From: CAYUAI01 sp964442745
Lineage (GTDB): Bacteria; Pseudomonadota; Gammaproteobacteria; S012-40
Assembly (NCBI GenBank): GCA_964442745.1
Contig: CAYUAI010000009.1
Location: 24,172-88,171 of the forward strand
DNA length: 64,000 nt
Reading direction: 5' to 3'
The notes under the pieces: generated by a model
Seen by the model: the letters and a program-made list of their open reading frames with translations, nothing else
Database searches by the model: none
Told to the model about the DNA's origin: nothing
Translations under genes and position numbers: made by a program
In this document: one piece after another, positions 41,848 through 52,146 of the stretch
How the letters are laid out: the number at the start of each line of letters is the position of its first letter
Numbering within the stretch: the first letter of the stretch is position 1

Positions 41848-43101
41848 GTGGCAGAAATTAAAAATCTCACCATGAATTTTGGGCCACAACATCCATCGGC
41901 CCATGGGGTATTGCGGCTAGTTTTAGAGATGGATGGTGAAGTCATCGAGCGTGCCGATCCGCATATTGGTTTGTTGCACCGTGGTACCGAAAAATTAATT
42001 GAGTCCAAACCCTATAATCAAAGCATTGGTTATATGGATCGCCTAGATTATGTATCGATGATGTGTAATGAACACGGGTATGTAATGGCCATCGAAAAAT
42101 TACTGAATGTTACTGTGCCACTGCGTGCGCAATATATTCGAGTGATGTTTGATGAGATTACGCGTGTTTTAAATCATTTAATGTGGCTCGGTGCCCATGC
42201 ACTGGACATTGGTGCGATGACGGTGTTTCTTTATGCGTTTCGCGAGCGGGAGGACTTGTTTGATTGTTACGAAGCCGTGTCGGGCGCACGCATGCATGCA
42301 ACGTATTATCGGCCAGGCGGGGTGTATCGTGATTTGCCGGATCAAATGCCGATCTATTCTCCCTCAAAATGGCATAATGAAAAAGAAGTTAACAAGCTGA
42401 ATGAAAATCGGCAAGGCACTTTGTTAGACTTTATTGAAGACTTCACTGATCGATTTCCAACCTATATCGATGAATACGAGACCTTATTAACCGATAATCG
42501 CATCTGGAAACAAAGAACGGTGGGGATCGGCGTGGTATCGCCTGAACGGGCGTATCAGCTCGGTTTCACCGGCCCGATGTTACGTGGTTCGGGTATTGCC
42601 TGGGATTTGCGTAAAAAACAGCCTTACGAAGTTTACGATCAATTGGACTTTGATATTCCCATTGGTGTCAACGGTGATACTTATGACCGTTATTTGGTTC
42701 GAATTGAAGAAATGCGTCAATCCAATCGTATTATTAAACAGTGTGTTGACTGGTTGAAAAATAATTCAGGTCCGGTCATGGTTGATGACCAAAAAATTCG
42801 CCCTCCTTCACGTCATCACATGAAAGGTGACATGGAGGCCATGATTCATCACTTTAAATTATTTACCGAAGGATATTGTTTACCAGAAGGTGAAGCTTAT
42901 GCTTGTGTTGAGCATCCTAAGGGGGAATTTGGTGTGTATTTGATTTCAGATGGTGCGAACAAGCCGTATCGCTTGAAAATTCGAGCACCGGGGTTCATGC
43001 ACTTAGCCTCCTTAGATGAAATGACGAGAGGGCATATGTTGGCGGATGTGGTGGCCATTATTGGTAGCCAGGATATTGTGTTTGGGGAGGTTGATCGCTA
43101 A
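41848..43101 (+). CDS. nuoD: NuoD, complex I 49-kDa subunit
   Basis: 417 residues from GTG 41848, which has AGAGGAG upstream and follows the nuoC stop by one base. The frame upstream overlaps nuoC. Motifs NFGPQHPSAHGVLR and HIGLLHRGTEKLIE, and the C-terminal GSQDIVFGEVDR. Forms the quinone site with NuoB. Confidence 0.96.
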   Translation: MAEIKNLTMNFGPQHPSAHGVLRLVLEMDGEVIERADPHIGLLHRGTEKLIESKPYNQSIGYMDRLDYVSMMCNEHGYVMAIEKLLNVTVPLRAQYIRVMFDEITRVLNHLMWLGAHALDIGAMTVFLYAFREREDLFDCYEAVSGARMHATYYRPGGVYRDLPDQMPIYSPSKWHNEKEVNKLNENRQGTLLDFIEDFTDRFPTYIDEYETLLTDNRIWKQRTVGIGVVSPERAYQLGFTGPMLRGSGIAWDLRKKQPYEVYDQLDFDIPIGVNGDTYDRYLVRIEEMRQSNRIIKQCVDWLKNNSGPVMVDDQKIRPPSRHHMKGDMEAMIHHFKLFTEGYCLPEGEAYACVEHPKGEFGVYLISDGANKPYRLKIRAPGFMHLASLDEMTRGHMLADVVAIIGSQDIVFGEVDR

Positions 43102-43607
43102 TGGCTAGAACTTTAGATCAACTGGTATCCGCTGAATCAAAAGCCGAGATCGATCGTTGGATTGCACAATATCCTGCCGATCAAAAGCAATCGGCTGTGA
43201 TGACGGCGCTGCGTATCGCGCAAGATAATAATGGCGGCTCACTCACGACAGAATACATGGATGCCGTGGCCGATTATTTAGCGATGCCTCGGGTGTCTGT
43301 GTATGAAGTCGCCACATTTTATTCCATGTATGAACTCAAGCCTGTCGGCAAACATAAAATAAGTGTTTGTACCAACGTTTCTTGTATGTTGCTTGGCAGC
43401 GATGATATCGTCAGTCATTTGCAGCAACGGCTGGGTATTAAGCTGGGAGAAACCACGGAGGATGGTAAATTTAGCTTGAAGGAAGTCGAATGTTTAGGCG
43501 CCTGCGGTGGCGCACCCATGTTTCAAATTAGTAATCAGTATTATGAAAACCTAACGCCTCAGCGCATCGATGACATTTTAAATTCACTTGAAAAAATTGA
43601 CAAATGA
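43101..43607 (+). CDS. nuoE: NuoE, complex I 24-kDa subunit
   Basis: 168 residues. 2Fe-2S ligands CTNVSC and CLGACGGAP, after the domain with VYEVATFYSMY. Start overlaps the nuoD stop (TAATG). Confidence 0.96.
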   Translation: MARTLDQLVSAESKAEIDRWIAQYPADQKQSAVMTALRIAQDNNGGSLTTEYMDAVADYLAMPRVSVYEVATFYSMYELKPVGKHKISVCTNVSCMLLGSDDIVSHLQQRLGIKLGETTEDGKFSLKEVECLGACGGAPMFQISNQYYENLTPQRIDDILNSLEKIDK

Positions 43608-43655
43608 TCGGTTCAGCAGATTTATCAGAAATGACATATTCACAAAGGGGAGCGC

Positions 43656-44930
43656 ATGGCTAACGAAGTTTGTTTTAACACGCTCCATCTAGACAAGCCC
43701 TGGACATTAAACGCCTATCAGTCGGTGGGTGGCTATGAAGCCTGGACGCAGATATTAAAGAAAAAAACCCCACCTGAACAAATCATTAGTCAGGTGAAAA
43801 CTTCGGTGTTACGAGGACGCGGTGGGGCTGGGTTTCCCACCGGGTTAAAATGGAGTTTTATGCCGCGCAGCGCGCCTGGCCAAAAATTTATTGTCTGTAA
43901 CTCAGATGAAGGTGAGCCGGGCACTTTTAAAGACCGCGATATTATACGATTCAACCCTCATGCACTGATTGAAGGGATGGCGATTGCCGCCTATACCATT
44001 GGGGCAACCCTGGGTTATAACTATATTCGTGGTGAATTCTGGGAACCTTATGAACGCTTTAATGCCGCGCTAAAAGAAGCCAGAGAGGCGGGTTTTCTTG
44101 GCAAAAACATTAAACGATCGGGGGTCGATTTTGAGTTATATTCTCACCTGGGTGCCGGTGCTTATATCTGCGGTGAAGAAACGGCCCTGCTAGAGTCTTT
44201 GGAAGGGAAGAAAGGTCAGCCGCGTTTTAAACCGCCATTTCCTGCGAGTTACGGCTTGTATGGACGCCCAACGACTGTCAATAATACCGAAACCTTAGCA
44301 TCGATCCCTGCCATTATGCGGCAAGGTGGTCAATGGTTTTTAGAGCTAGGAAAACCCAACAATGGCGGTACCAAGATTTTTTCTATCTCTGGACATGTGA
44401 ATAAACCCGGCAATTATGAAATTGCCATGGGGACACCCTTTGCCGAGCTTTTGAAAATGGCCGGTGGTATGCGAGATGGCAAAAAATTAAAAGCGGTGAT
44501 TCCTGGCGGCTCTTCGGTACCGGTGGTGCCGGGCGACGTGATGATGGATGTCACTATGGATTATGACTCGATTGCCAGGGCGGGTTCCATGTTAGGTGCT
44601 GGGTCAGTTATCATTATGGATGAAGATACCTGCATGGCTAAAGTGTTGGCTCGCATTTCTCATTTCTACTATGAGGAATCCTGTGGTCAGTGCACACCTT
44701 GTCGGGAAGGAACCGGCTGGTTATCCCGAGTGGTACATCGTATCGAACATGGTCAAGGTAAAAATGCAGACCTAGATCTGTTAACCGATGTTGCCAAGAA
44801 AATTGAAGGTCACACCATTTGTGCCTTAGGCGATGCGGCCGCTTTACCGGTGGCGAGTTTTATCGAGCATTATCGAGACGAATTTCAATATCACATTGAT
44901 CATAAAAAATGTATGGTCGGTGTCTCTTAA
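43656..44930 (+). CDS. nuoF: NuoF, NADH- and FMN-binding subunit
   Basis: 424 residues. GRGGAGFPTGLKW (NADH), CNSDEGEPGTFKDRD (FMN), and 4Fe-4S ligands in SCGQCTPCREG with a later Cys in HTICALGDAAA. Entry point of electrons into complex I. 48 bp after nuoE with its own GGGGAG site. Confidence 0.97.
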   Translation: MANEVCFNTLHLDKPWTLNAYQSVGGYEAWTQILKKKTPPEQIISQVKTSVLRGRGGAGFPTGLKWSFMPRSAPGQKFIVCNSDEGEPGTFKDRDIIRFNPHALIEGMAIAAYTIGATLGYNYIRGEFWEPYERFNAALKEAREAGFLGKNIKRSGVDFELYSHLGAGAYICGEETALLESLEGKKGQPRFKPPFPASYGLYGRPTTVNNTETLASIPAIMRQGGQWFLELGKPNNGGTKIFSISGHVNKPGNYEIAMGTPFAELLKMAGGMRDGKKLKAVIPGGSSVPVVPGDVMMDVTMDYDSIARAGSMLGAGSVIIMDEDTCMAKVLARISHFYYEESCGQCTPCREGTGWLSRVVHRIEHGQGKNADLDLLTDVAKKIEGHTICALGDAAALPVASFIEHYRDEFQYHIDHKKCMVGVS

Positions 44931-44996
44931 GTATGTATATTGTGATACCTGTCGGTTTGTTAGCGATCAGCCGTACTGAACGAGATTCAATAAAAC

Positions 44997-47366
44997 ATGG
45001 TTAATATAGAAATAAACGGTAAACTCGTACGGGCTAAAGGTGGCTCGATGGTGATAGAGGCAGCGGATGCTGCCGGGGTTTTTATCCCACGTTTTTGTTA
45101 CCACAAAAAATTATCCGTCGCCGCCAATTGCCGCATGTGCCTCATTGAAGTTGACAAAGCACGCAAGCCATTACCGGCTTGTGCAACACCGGTCACTGAG
45201 GGAATGAAAATATTCACTCGTTCGGCAAGCGCGGTGTCCGCACAAACAGGCGTCATGGAGTTTTTGTTAATTAATCATCCGCTCGATTGCCCCATCTGCG
45301 ATCAAGGCGGCGAGTGCGAGCTGCAGGATGTGGCCATGGGTTATGGTCGCGATATCACACGTTACACCGAGAAAAAACGTGTCGTTGCCGATAAAGATTT
45401 AGGCCCATTGATTTCTACCGAGATGACCCGCTGTATTCATTGTACCCGTTGTGTTCGTTTTGGTGATGAAATTGCGGGCATTAAAGAATTAGGGGCGACT
45501 GGGCGGGGCGAACACATGGAGATTGGTACCTATGTGGAAGCCACCATTGATTCTGAGTTATCAGGCAACATGATTGATTTATGCCCAGTTGGTGCGTTAA
45601 CTTCAAAACCTTTTCGTTTTTCTGCCCGTGCCTGGGAAATGCGCCAACAGCGCACCATTGCCCCGCATGATAATGTGGGTTCAAATATCTGTTTGCACGT
45701 GCATAACCAGCGAGTATTGCGGGTCGTCCCTCATGATAACGAAACCGTCAATGAAACCTGGATATCGGATCGTGATCGCTTTAGTTATGAAGGCCTATAC
45801 AGTGATGATCGATTAAGCCAGCCTATGTTGAAAGACGCGAATGGTTGGCGGGAAACCGATTGGGAGACGGCGCTGGCGGCGGCTTGTGACGGCCTGAGAA
45901 AAATCGCGGGTGAGTATGGCGCCGCGCAAATGGGCTTTTTAGCCTCGCCAAATGCAACACTGGAAGAATATTATTTAATGCAAAAATTGGCACGCGGTTT
46001 AGATTGCCAAAATATTGATCACCGATTACGCCAAGCCGATGTGGCTTATCAAGCGGCGATTCATGGTTTTCCTGGATTAGCCATCCCGATTGAAAGCATC
46101 GACCAACTCGGAGCGGCGTTACTGATTGGTTCCAATATCAGAAAAGACCAGCCTATTTTAGCGCATCGCTTGCGCAAAGCCGCTCTCGAAGGTGCCAAGC
46201 TATCGCTGATTAATGCAGTAGATTATGATTTTCATTTTGAGGTAGCACAAAAACAAATTGTCCCACCGACGGAAATGCTGGCTAATTTAGCCGGTGTTGT
46301 CAAAGCACTAGCGGGCACCACCAAACAAGCATTGTCTGATGAGATCAGCTCGCTTGTTAAATCGGCCACTTGCCAGGCAGAACAGCAAGCCATGGCGCAA
46401 GATTTATTGGACGCTGAAGATAGCCTGATAATCATCGGTATCCAAGCCAGCATGCACCCGCAATATAGCAACTTGCTAGCCCTTTCCCAGGCGGTGGCTC
46501 AATTGTCCCAAAGTCGGTTGGCTATTTTACACGATGGTGCCAACACCTCCGGCGCTTGGCTGGCTGGCATGGTACCGCATCGTATGGCGAGTGGCGCCGC
46601 CGTTAAGGATCCTGGGTTAAGTGCTCATGCGATGTTGGCTGAGTCGCTAAAGGCCTATGTGTTGCTTGGCGTTGAACCTGAGTTTGATAGTTTACACGCC
46701 AGCAATGCGCGACAGGCGCTCGATAAAGCCTCGTTTGTCGTGTCACTGTCATCTTATGTCACGGATGAGATGAAGCAGTATGCCGATGTGTTATTGCCCA
46801 TCGCCGCGTTTACTGAAACTGCCGGTACCTTGGTAAATTGTGAAGGACGTTGGCAATCATTTGAAGGGGCGCTCAAACCCGTTGGGGAAGCGCGGCCCGC
46901 TTGGAAGGTGTTGCGAGTGATGGGCAATCTTTGCGAGCTAGATGGCTTTGAATATATGTCTTGTCAAGAGGTATATACTGAGCTGAAAAATCAAATGGGG
47001 GATTCGACGTCAGGCGATCATGGCGCATTTCCGGTATCCAATGCCTTAGCTACTCATCAAGGCTATCAACGCATTGGTGATTTGCCGATTTATGCCACCG
47101 ATAGTTTGGTTCGGCGATCACAGCCATTGCAACAAACCGCTGATGTTACGCAGCTAGGCAAAATACGCCTCAGTGCATCTACTGCCAAGCAAGCCGGTTT
47201 GTCAGAAGCGAGTCAAGCCAAGCTTCGTCAAGCGGGTGGAGAGGTGACATTACCGCTAGAAATCGATGGGCGGGTGCCGGATATGTGTGTATATTTGTCA
47301 ACAGCCATCACGGCAAATTTAAGTTTAGGCTCACCTTTTGATGAGGTTGAATTATTAAAGGCTTGA
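44997..47366 (+). CDS. nuoG: NuoG, iron-sulfur subunit of complex I
   Basis: 789 residues. N-terminal ferredoxin-like domain with FCYHKKLSVAANCRMC. Second cluster region: HPLDCPICDQGGECELQD. Third: CIHCTRCVRFGDE with CPVGALTSKPF. A molybdopterin-oxidoreductase-like domain without obvious cofactor residues occupies about 220-680, with a C-terminal beta domain. Gap of 66 bp after nuoF. Confidence 0.96.
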   Translation: MVNIEINGKLVRAKGGSMVIEAADAAGVFIPRFCYHKKLSVAANCRMCLIEVDKARKPLPACATPVTEGMKIFTRSASAVSAQTGVMEFLLINHPLDCPICDQGGECELQDVAMGYGRDITRYTEKKRVVADKDLGPLISTEMTRCIHCTRCVRFGDEIAGIKELGATGRGEHMEIGTYVEATIDSELSGNMIDLCPVGALTSKPFRFSARAWEMRQQRTIAPHDNVGSNICLHVHNQRVLRVVPHDNETVNETWISDRDRFSYEGLYSDDRLSQPMLKDANGWRETDWETALAAACDGLRKIAGEYGAAQMGFLASPNATLEEYYLMQKLARGLDCQNIDHRLRQADVAYQAAIHGFPGLAIPIESIDQLGAALLIGSNIRKDQPILAHRLRKAALEGAKLSLINAVDYDFHFEVAQKQIVPPTEMLANLAGVVKALAGTTKQALSDEISSLVKSATCQAEQQAMAQDLLDAEDSLIIIGIQASMHPQYSNLLALSQAVAQLSQSRLAILHDGANTSGAWLAGMVPHRMASGAAVKDPGLSAHAMLAESLKAYVLLGVEPEFDSLHASNARQALDKASFVVSLSSYVTDEMKQYADVLLPIAAFTETAGTLVNCEGRWQSFEGALKPVGEARPAWKVLRVMGNLCELDGFEYMSCQEVYTELKNQMGDSTSGDHGAFPVSNALATHQGYQRIGDLPIYATDSLVRRSQPLQQTADVTQLGKIRLSASTAKQAGLSEASQAKLRQAGGEVTLPLEIDGRVPDMCVYLSTAITANLSLGSPFDEVELLKA

Positions 47367-47400
47367 TGGACAATGAAAAACCGAATCGTGAGAGCACTGC

Positions 47401-48459
47401 ATGCTTGAAATAATACAAAACATCCTTTCGATTTTTCCGGAAGGAGTGCAAACCCTGCTACTGATCATTATTAAAATACTGGCCATCGTCATACCGATTA
47501 TGCTGGCGGTCGCCTATATTACCCTCGCGGAAAGAAAAGTGATCGGCTATATCCAAGTACGGATTGGGCCGAACCGGGTTGGGCCGCGTGGTTTGTTACA
47601 GCCAATTGCTGATGGCATTAAACTGATGTTGAAAGAAACTATTATCCCCACGAATGCCAATCGGTTTCTATTTATTATTGCGCCGGTATTGACCTTTGTC
47701 CCGGCCATCGCTGCCTGGGCCGTCGTGCCGTTTGATGAGGGGATGGTGCTGTCCGATATGGATGCCGGCTTATTATATATTCTGGCAGTGACATCCATGG
47801 GGGTTTATGGCGTCATTATTGCCGGTTGGGCATCAAACTCCAAATATGCCTTTCTCGGTGCCTTACGTTCGGCCGCACAAATCGTGTCCTATGAAATTGC
47901 CATGGGGTTTGCCCTGGTTGGGGTGTTGCTCGCCGGCGGTAGTTTGAATCTCACCGAGATTGTGCTGAAACAAGATGGCAGCTTGTTACACTGGTTCTGG
48001 TTACCGTTGTTGCCGCTGTTTCTAATTTATTTTATTTCCGGCCTGGCAGAGACCAATCGCGCCCCCTTCGATGTCGCGGAAGGTGAATCAGAGATTGTGG
48101 CTGGCTTCCATGTTGAATATTCAGCCATGACGTTCTCGGTGTTTTTCCTGGCAGAATATGCCAACATGATTCTCATTTCATTATTAACAGCCTTAATGTT
48201 TTTAGGGGGCTGGTTATCACCTTTTCAGGGCATTCCTGTGTTGGAAGGACTTTTTTCCTGGGTGCCGGGCCTGTTATGGTTGCTGGCTAAAACAACAGTT
48301 TTACTATTTTTGTTTTTATGGTTCAGGGCAACATTTCCACGTTATCGATACGATCAAATTATGCGTTTAGGATGGAAAATATTTATTCCAATTACCATTG
48401 TTTGGTTGTTGGTCGTGGGAGCGGCTATCTTACAAAACGTTGGACCCTGGTTTGATTAA
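47401..48459 (+). CDS. nuoH: NuoH, complex I membrane subunit
   Basis: 352 residues, about eight transmembrane helices. Conserved AERKVIGYIQVRIGPNRVGP, AETNRAPFDVAEGESEIVAG and WFRATFPRYRYDQIM. Links quinone site to the proton channels. Confidence 0.97.
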   Translation: MLEIIQNILSIFPEGVQTLLLIIIKILAIVIPIMLAVAYITLAERKVIGYIQVRIGPNRVGPRGLLQPIADGIKLMLKETIIPTNANRFLFIIAPVLTFVPAIAAWAVVPFDEGMVLSDMDAGLLYILAVTSMGVYGVIIAGWASNSKYAFLGALRSAAQIVSYEIAMGFALVGVLLAGGSLNLTEIVLKQDGSLLHWFWLPLLPLFLIYFISGLAETNRAPFDVAEGESEIVAGFHVEYSAMTFSVFFLAEYANMILISLLTALMFLGGWLSPFQGIPVLEGLFSWVPGLLWLLAKTTVLLFLFLWFRATFPRYRYDQIMRLGWKIFIPITIVWLLVVGAAILQNVGPWFD

Positions 48460-48475
48460 ATAAGAGGATCGGCTA

Positions 48476-48964
48476 ATGAGCACGATATTGAGTTATATAA
48501 AAAGCCTGTTCCTTTGGGAGTTATTGAAAGGGATGAAACTGACGGGAAAATATTTGTTCGCTAAAAAAATAACCGTACAATATCCCGAAGAAAAAACCCC
48601 GCAATCTTATCGTTTTCGGGGATTGCATGCCTTACGTCGCTATCCTAATGGAGAAGAGCGCTGTATTGCCTGCAAGTTATGCGAAGCCGTTTGTCCGGCC
48701 TTAGCCATTACCATCGAATCCGAAAAACGGGAAGATGGCACCCGACGAACCACAAAATATGATATTGATCTGTTTAAGTGCATCTATTGTGGATTTTGTG
48801 AAGAATCGTGCCCCGTTGACTCAATAGTGGAAACGCGTGAGTTTGAATATATATTTGAGACGCGAGAAGAAGGCATCATGGACAAGGCGAAATTACTCGC
48901 GATCGGAGATAAATATGAAGCAGAAATTGCGGCAGATCGTCAGCTTGATGCGCCATATCGCTAA
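48476..48964 (+). CDS. nuoI: NuoI, complex I subunit with two 4Fe-4S clusters
   Basis: 162 residues. Two ferredoxin motifs, CIACKLCEAVCP and CIYCGFCEESCP. The N-terminal helix (about 10-25) lies on the membrane. Clusters N6a and N6b feed N2. Confidence 0.97.
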   Translation: MSTILSYIKSLFLWELLKGMKLTGKYLFAKKITVQYPEEKTPQSYRFRGLHALRRYPNGEERCIACKLCEAVCPALAITIESEKREDGTRRTTKYDIDLFKCIYCGFCEESCPVDSIVETREFEYIFETREEGIMDKAKLLAIGDKYEAEIAADRQLDAPYR

Positions 48965-48985
48965 CATAACGATGGAAATGATTTC

Positions 48986-49591
48986 ATGACTGTAGAACTT
49001 TTAATTTTTTATGGTTTTGCTGTAATACTGGTTTTAGCCAGCTTGATGGTGATCACCATACGCAACCCGGTAAAAGCGGCCTTGTTTTTAGTGTTAGCGT
49101 TTGTGGTGTGCGCGGGTTTATGGCTATTGCTGGAAGCTGAATTTTTAGCGGTGACGTTGATATTGGTTTATGTCGGTGCAGTGATGGTGCTGTTTTTGTT
49201 CGTGATCATGATGCTTGATGTCGATCTTGCCCAGTTAAAAGAGGGCTTTGCTAAATATTTGCCCGTTGGGGGACTCATTGCACTGGTGTTAATGGTTGAA
49301 ATGGCCATCATCGTTGGGCCGGAACGGTTTGGGCTGGATGTGATCGCGGATCCGGCGGGGCAAGCGGAGGGCTATAGCAATACCAAGGAACTTGGCCGCC
49401 TTTTATATACCACCTATGTCTATCCGTTTGAGATTGCAGCGGTGATTTTGTTGGTCGCGATTATTGCCGCCATTGCGTTGACCTTGCGTACCAAGCGTCA
49501 ACCCAAATATATCTCACCGGAGCAACAAGTGAAAGTGAAGCGTCGCGATCGTGTCAAACTTGTTAAAATGAACGCGGATGAAAAACCATAA
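48986..49591 (+). CDS. nuoJ: NuoJ, complex I membrane subunit
   Basis: 201 residues, five transmembrane helices. NPVKAALFLVLAFV and LILVYVGAVMVLFLFVIMML are typical. The tail is basic. 21 bp after nuoI. Confidence 0.95.
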   Translation: MTVELLIFYGFAVILVLASLMVITIRNPVKAALFLVLAFVVCAGLWLLLEAEFLAVTLILVYVGAVMVLFLFVIMMLDVDLAQLKEGFAKYLPVGGLIALVLMVEMAIIVGPERFGLDVIADPAGQAEGYSNTKELGRLLYTTYVYPFEIAAVILLVAIIAAIALTLRTKRQPKYISPEQQVKVKRRDRVKLVKMNADEKP

Positions 49592-49665
49592 ATGGAATCA
49601 TCTTTGATCCAAACAAGCAAGGCCCTGCAACATTCAGGCTTTGCCCATTCATTGCCGGAGGAATA

Positions 49666-49971
49666 ATGGTTCCACTATCACATTATTTGATTTTAGCTGC
49701 GATTTTATTTTGCATCAGTATCGCGGGGATTTTTCTAAATAGGAAAAATGTCATTATCCTATTGATGTCCATCGAATTGATGTTATTAGCGGTTAATATA
49801 AATTTCGTCGCTTTTTCTCATTATCTCGGCGATGCCCAAGGCCAAATTTTTGTCTTCTTTATCCTCACAGTGGCGGCGGCAGAAGCGGCCATTGGCTTGG
49901 CAATCCTGGTCGTGTTATTTAGAAATAGAGGCACAATTAACGTGGATGATTTAGATTTGCTAAAAGGGTAA
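49666..49971 (+). CDS. nuoK: NuoK, complex I membrane subunit
   Basis: 101 residues, three helices. Conserved acidic residues in LLMSIELMLLAVN and TVAAAEAAIGLAI. Preceded by GGAGGAATA. Antiporter-like subunit. Confidence 0.96.
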   Translation: MVPLSHYLILAAILFCISIAGIFLNRKNVIILLMSIELMLLAVNINFVAFSHYLGDAQGQIFVFFILTVAAAEAAIGLAILVVLFRNRGTINVDDLDLLKG

Positions 49972-49986
49972 TAACGGATAAGCCGC

Positions 49987-51936
49987 ATGGAAAACATATA
50001 TATAACAATCATACTCGCGCCACTGTTCGGTGCTATTATCGCTGGATTATTTGGCCGAAAAATTGGACGTGCTGGCGCCCATTGGGTGACCAATATTGGC
50101 GTGGGTATCTCATTTATCCTTTCACTCTTTGTCTTCATCCAAATCCAATGGGGAGAGGCGGAACCATTTAACGGAGCAGTATATACCTGGTTGGTCAGTG
50201 ATGGCATTACCTTCGAGGTCGGTTTTTTAATTGATAAACTATCAGCCCTGATGATGATGGTGGTGACTTTTGTTTCCTTGATGGTACATATCTATACTAT
50301 CGGTTATATGAAAGATGATCCGGGATACCAGCGTTTTTTCTGTTATATTTCGTTGTTCACCTTTTCCATGTTGATGTTGGTCATGTCCAATAACTTCATG
50401 CAATTGTTTTTTGGATGGGAAGCCGTTGGTTTAGTTTCTTATTTATTAATTGGTTTTTGGTATAAAAAAGAAACCGCGATTTATGCCAATTTAAAAGCAT
50501 TTATTGTCAACCGAGTCGGCGATTTTGGCTTCATCTTGGGGATCGCCTTGATCTTGGTGTATTTCAATAGCATGGATTATGCGGATGTATTCCAGTCAGC
50601 GGCGGTGATGTCAGAGGTGACCATCGAGATCTACCCAGGAGTTGAGTGGTCGGTGCTGACCTTGCTGTGTATTTTGTTATTCATCGGGGCGATGGGCAAA
50701 TCCGCACAAGTGCCCCTGCACGTATGGTTACCCGATTCCATGGAAGGTCCAACACCGATATCTGCATTGATTCACGCGGCGACCATGGTCACGGCTGGGG
50801 TGTTTATGGTAGCGCGGATGTCACCATTATTTGAATATTCTGAAATGGCCTTAAGTGTTGTGTTAGTCATTGGGGCATTGACCGCTTTCTTTATGGGTTG
50901 TTTAGGGCTCGTGCAAAATGATATTAAACGCGTGGTCGCCTATTCTACACTCTCTCAATTAGGTTATATGGTGGTGGCATTAGGCGCGTCGGCCTATGCG
51001 GCGGGTATGTTTCATCTGATGACCCATGCGTTTTTCAAAGCCTTGTTATTTTTAGCGGCCGGCTCAGTCATTATCGCGATGCACCATGAACAGGATATTC
51101 GCAAAATGGGCGGTTTAAAGAAATATATGCCCATTACTTATTGGACTTTTTTGATTGGTTCGTTAGCCTTGATTGGTTTTCCGGGGATGGCGGGTTTCTT
51201 CTCAAAAGATGGCATTATCGAAGCGGTGGGGTACTCGACGATTCCGGGCGCCACGTTTGCGTATTATGCCGTTTTGCTCGGTGTATTTATTACGGCGCTG
51301 TATAGCTTCCGCCTGTTTTTCCTCGTATTTCATGGTAAGGAGCGGATGGATGAACACACTCGCGCCCACTTGCATGAAAGCCCCAAAGTGGTGACGATTC
51401 CGTTAATCTTACTGGCCATTCCGTCGGTGCTAGTGGGTTTTGCCATTGGTCCCATGCTATTTGGTGAGTATTTTGGCGATACTATTTTTGTACTGCCAGC
51501 GCACGATGTGTTGCAGCAACTCGGCGAAACTTACAGTGGTCCTTTTAGTTTTATTTTGCACGCATTTTTGACACCGGCCCTGTGGTTAGCCGTCGCAGGC
51601 GTTGGCGTCGCTTATTACATTTATATGGTTAAACCGGAAATTGCCAGCTTAGCGAAACAAAAACTATCCATGGTTTACCGTATCTTGGATAAAAAGTATG
51701 GCTTCGATGATTTTAACGATACCGTTTTTGCCGGCGGCAGCCGTGGCATTGGCAACGGTTTCTGGAAGATTGGGGATGTTAAATTAATCGACGGTTTATG
51801 TGTGAATGGCACCGCCAACTTGGTGGGCTGGACAGCGACCATTGCAAGGCGTTTGCAAACGGGTTATTTATATCATTATGCGTTTGCTATGATCATAGGT
51901 TTGTCAGGTTTATTGACCTGGATATTTTTCGTCTAA
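49987..51936 (+). CDS. nuoL: NuoL, proton-pumping antiporter-like subunit
   Basis: 649 residues, many helices. FFGWEAVGLVSYLLIGFW, the Lys of GAMGKSAQVPLHVWLPDSME and HAATMVTAGVFM are the channel motifs. The C-terminal amphipathic helix characteristic of NuoL is expected at about 540-600. Followed by 210 bp without a gene. Confidence 0.97.
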   Translation: MENIYITIILAPLFGAIIAGLFGRKIGRAGAHWVTNIGVGISFILSLFVFIQIQWGEAEPFNGAVYTWLVSDGITFEVGFLIDKLSALMMMVVTFVSLMVHIYTIGYMKDDPGYQRFFCYISLFTFSMLMLVMSNNFMQLFFGWEAVGLVSYLLIGFWYKKETAIYANLKAFIVNRVGDFGFILGIALILVYFNSMDYADVFQSAAVMSEVTIEIYPGVEWSVLTLLCILLFIGAMGKSAQVPLHVWLPDSMEGPTPISALIHAATMVTAGVFMVARMSPLFEYSEMALSVVLVIGALTAFFMGCLGLVQNDIKRVVAYSTLSQLGYMVVALGASAYAAGMFHLMTHAFFKALLFLAAGSVIIAMHHEQDIRKMGGLKKYMPITYWTFLIGSLALIGFPGMAGFFSKDGIIEAVGYSTIPGATFAYYAVLLGVFITALYSFRLFFLVFHGKERMDEHTRAHLHESPKVVTIPLILLAIPSVLVGFAIGPMLFGEYFGDTIFVLPAHDVLQQLGETYSGPFSFILHAFLTPALWLAVAGVGVAYYIYMVKPEIASLAKQKLSMVYRILDKKYGFDDFNDTVFAGGSRGIGNGFWKIGDVKLIDGLCVNGTANLVGWTATIARRLQTGYLYHYAFAMIIGLSGLLTWIFFV

Positions 51937-52146
51937 AAATACCTATATTCTGCGTATGACCGTGCAGGCAGGGTACAAGATATTGATGCGTAGAGCGAAT
52001 AAAAATTCGAGTAGAATCCTTATTGTGATTTCCGAAAATTTTAATATCGCAATACGAGGCAAGCGTCTGTACCCGAAGGGCGTCAATGCCACGTGCGTAT
52101 CATCGACCGCAAGATCTAGGTAAAACCGGACCAAGGAATTTGTTGA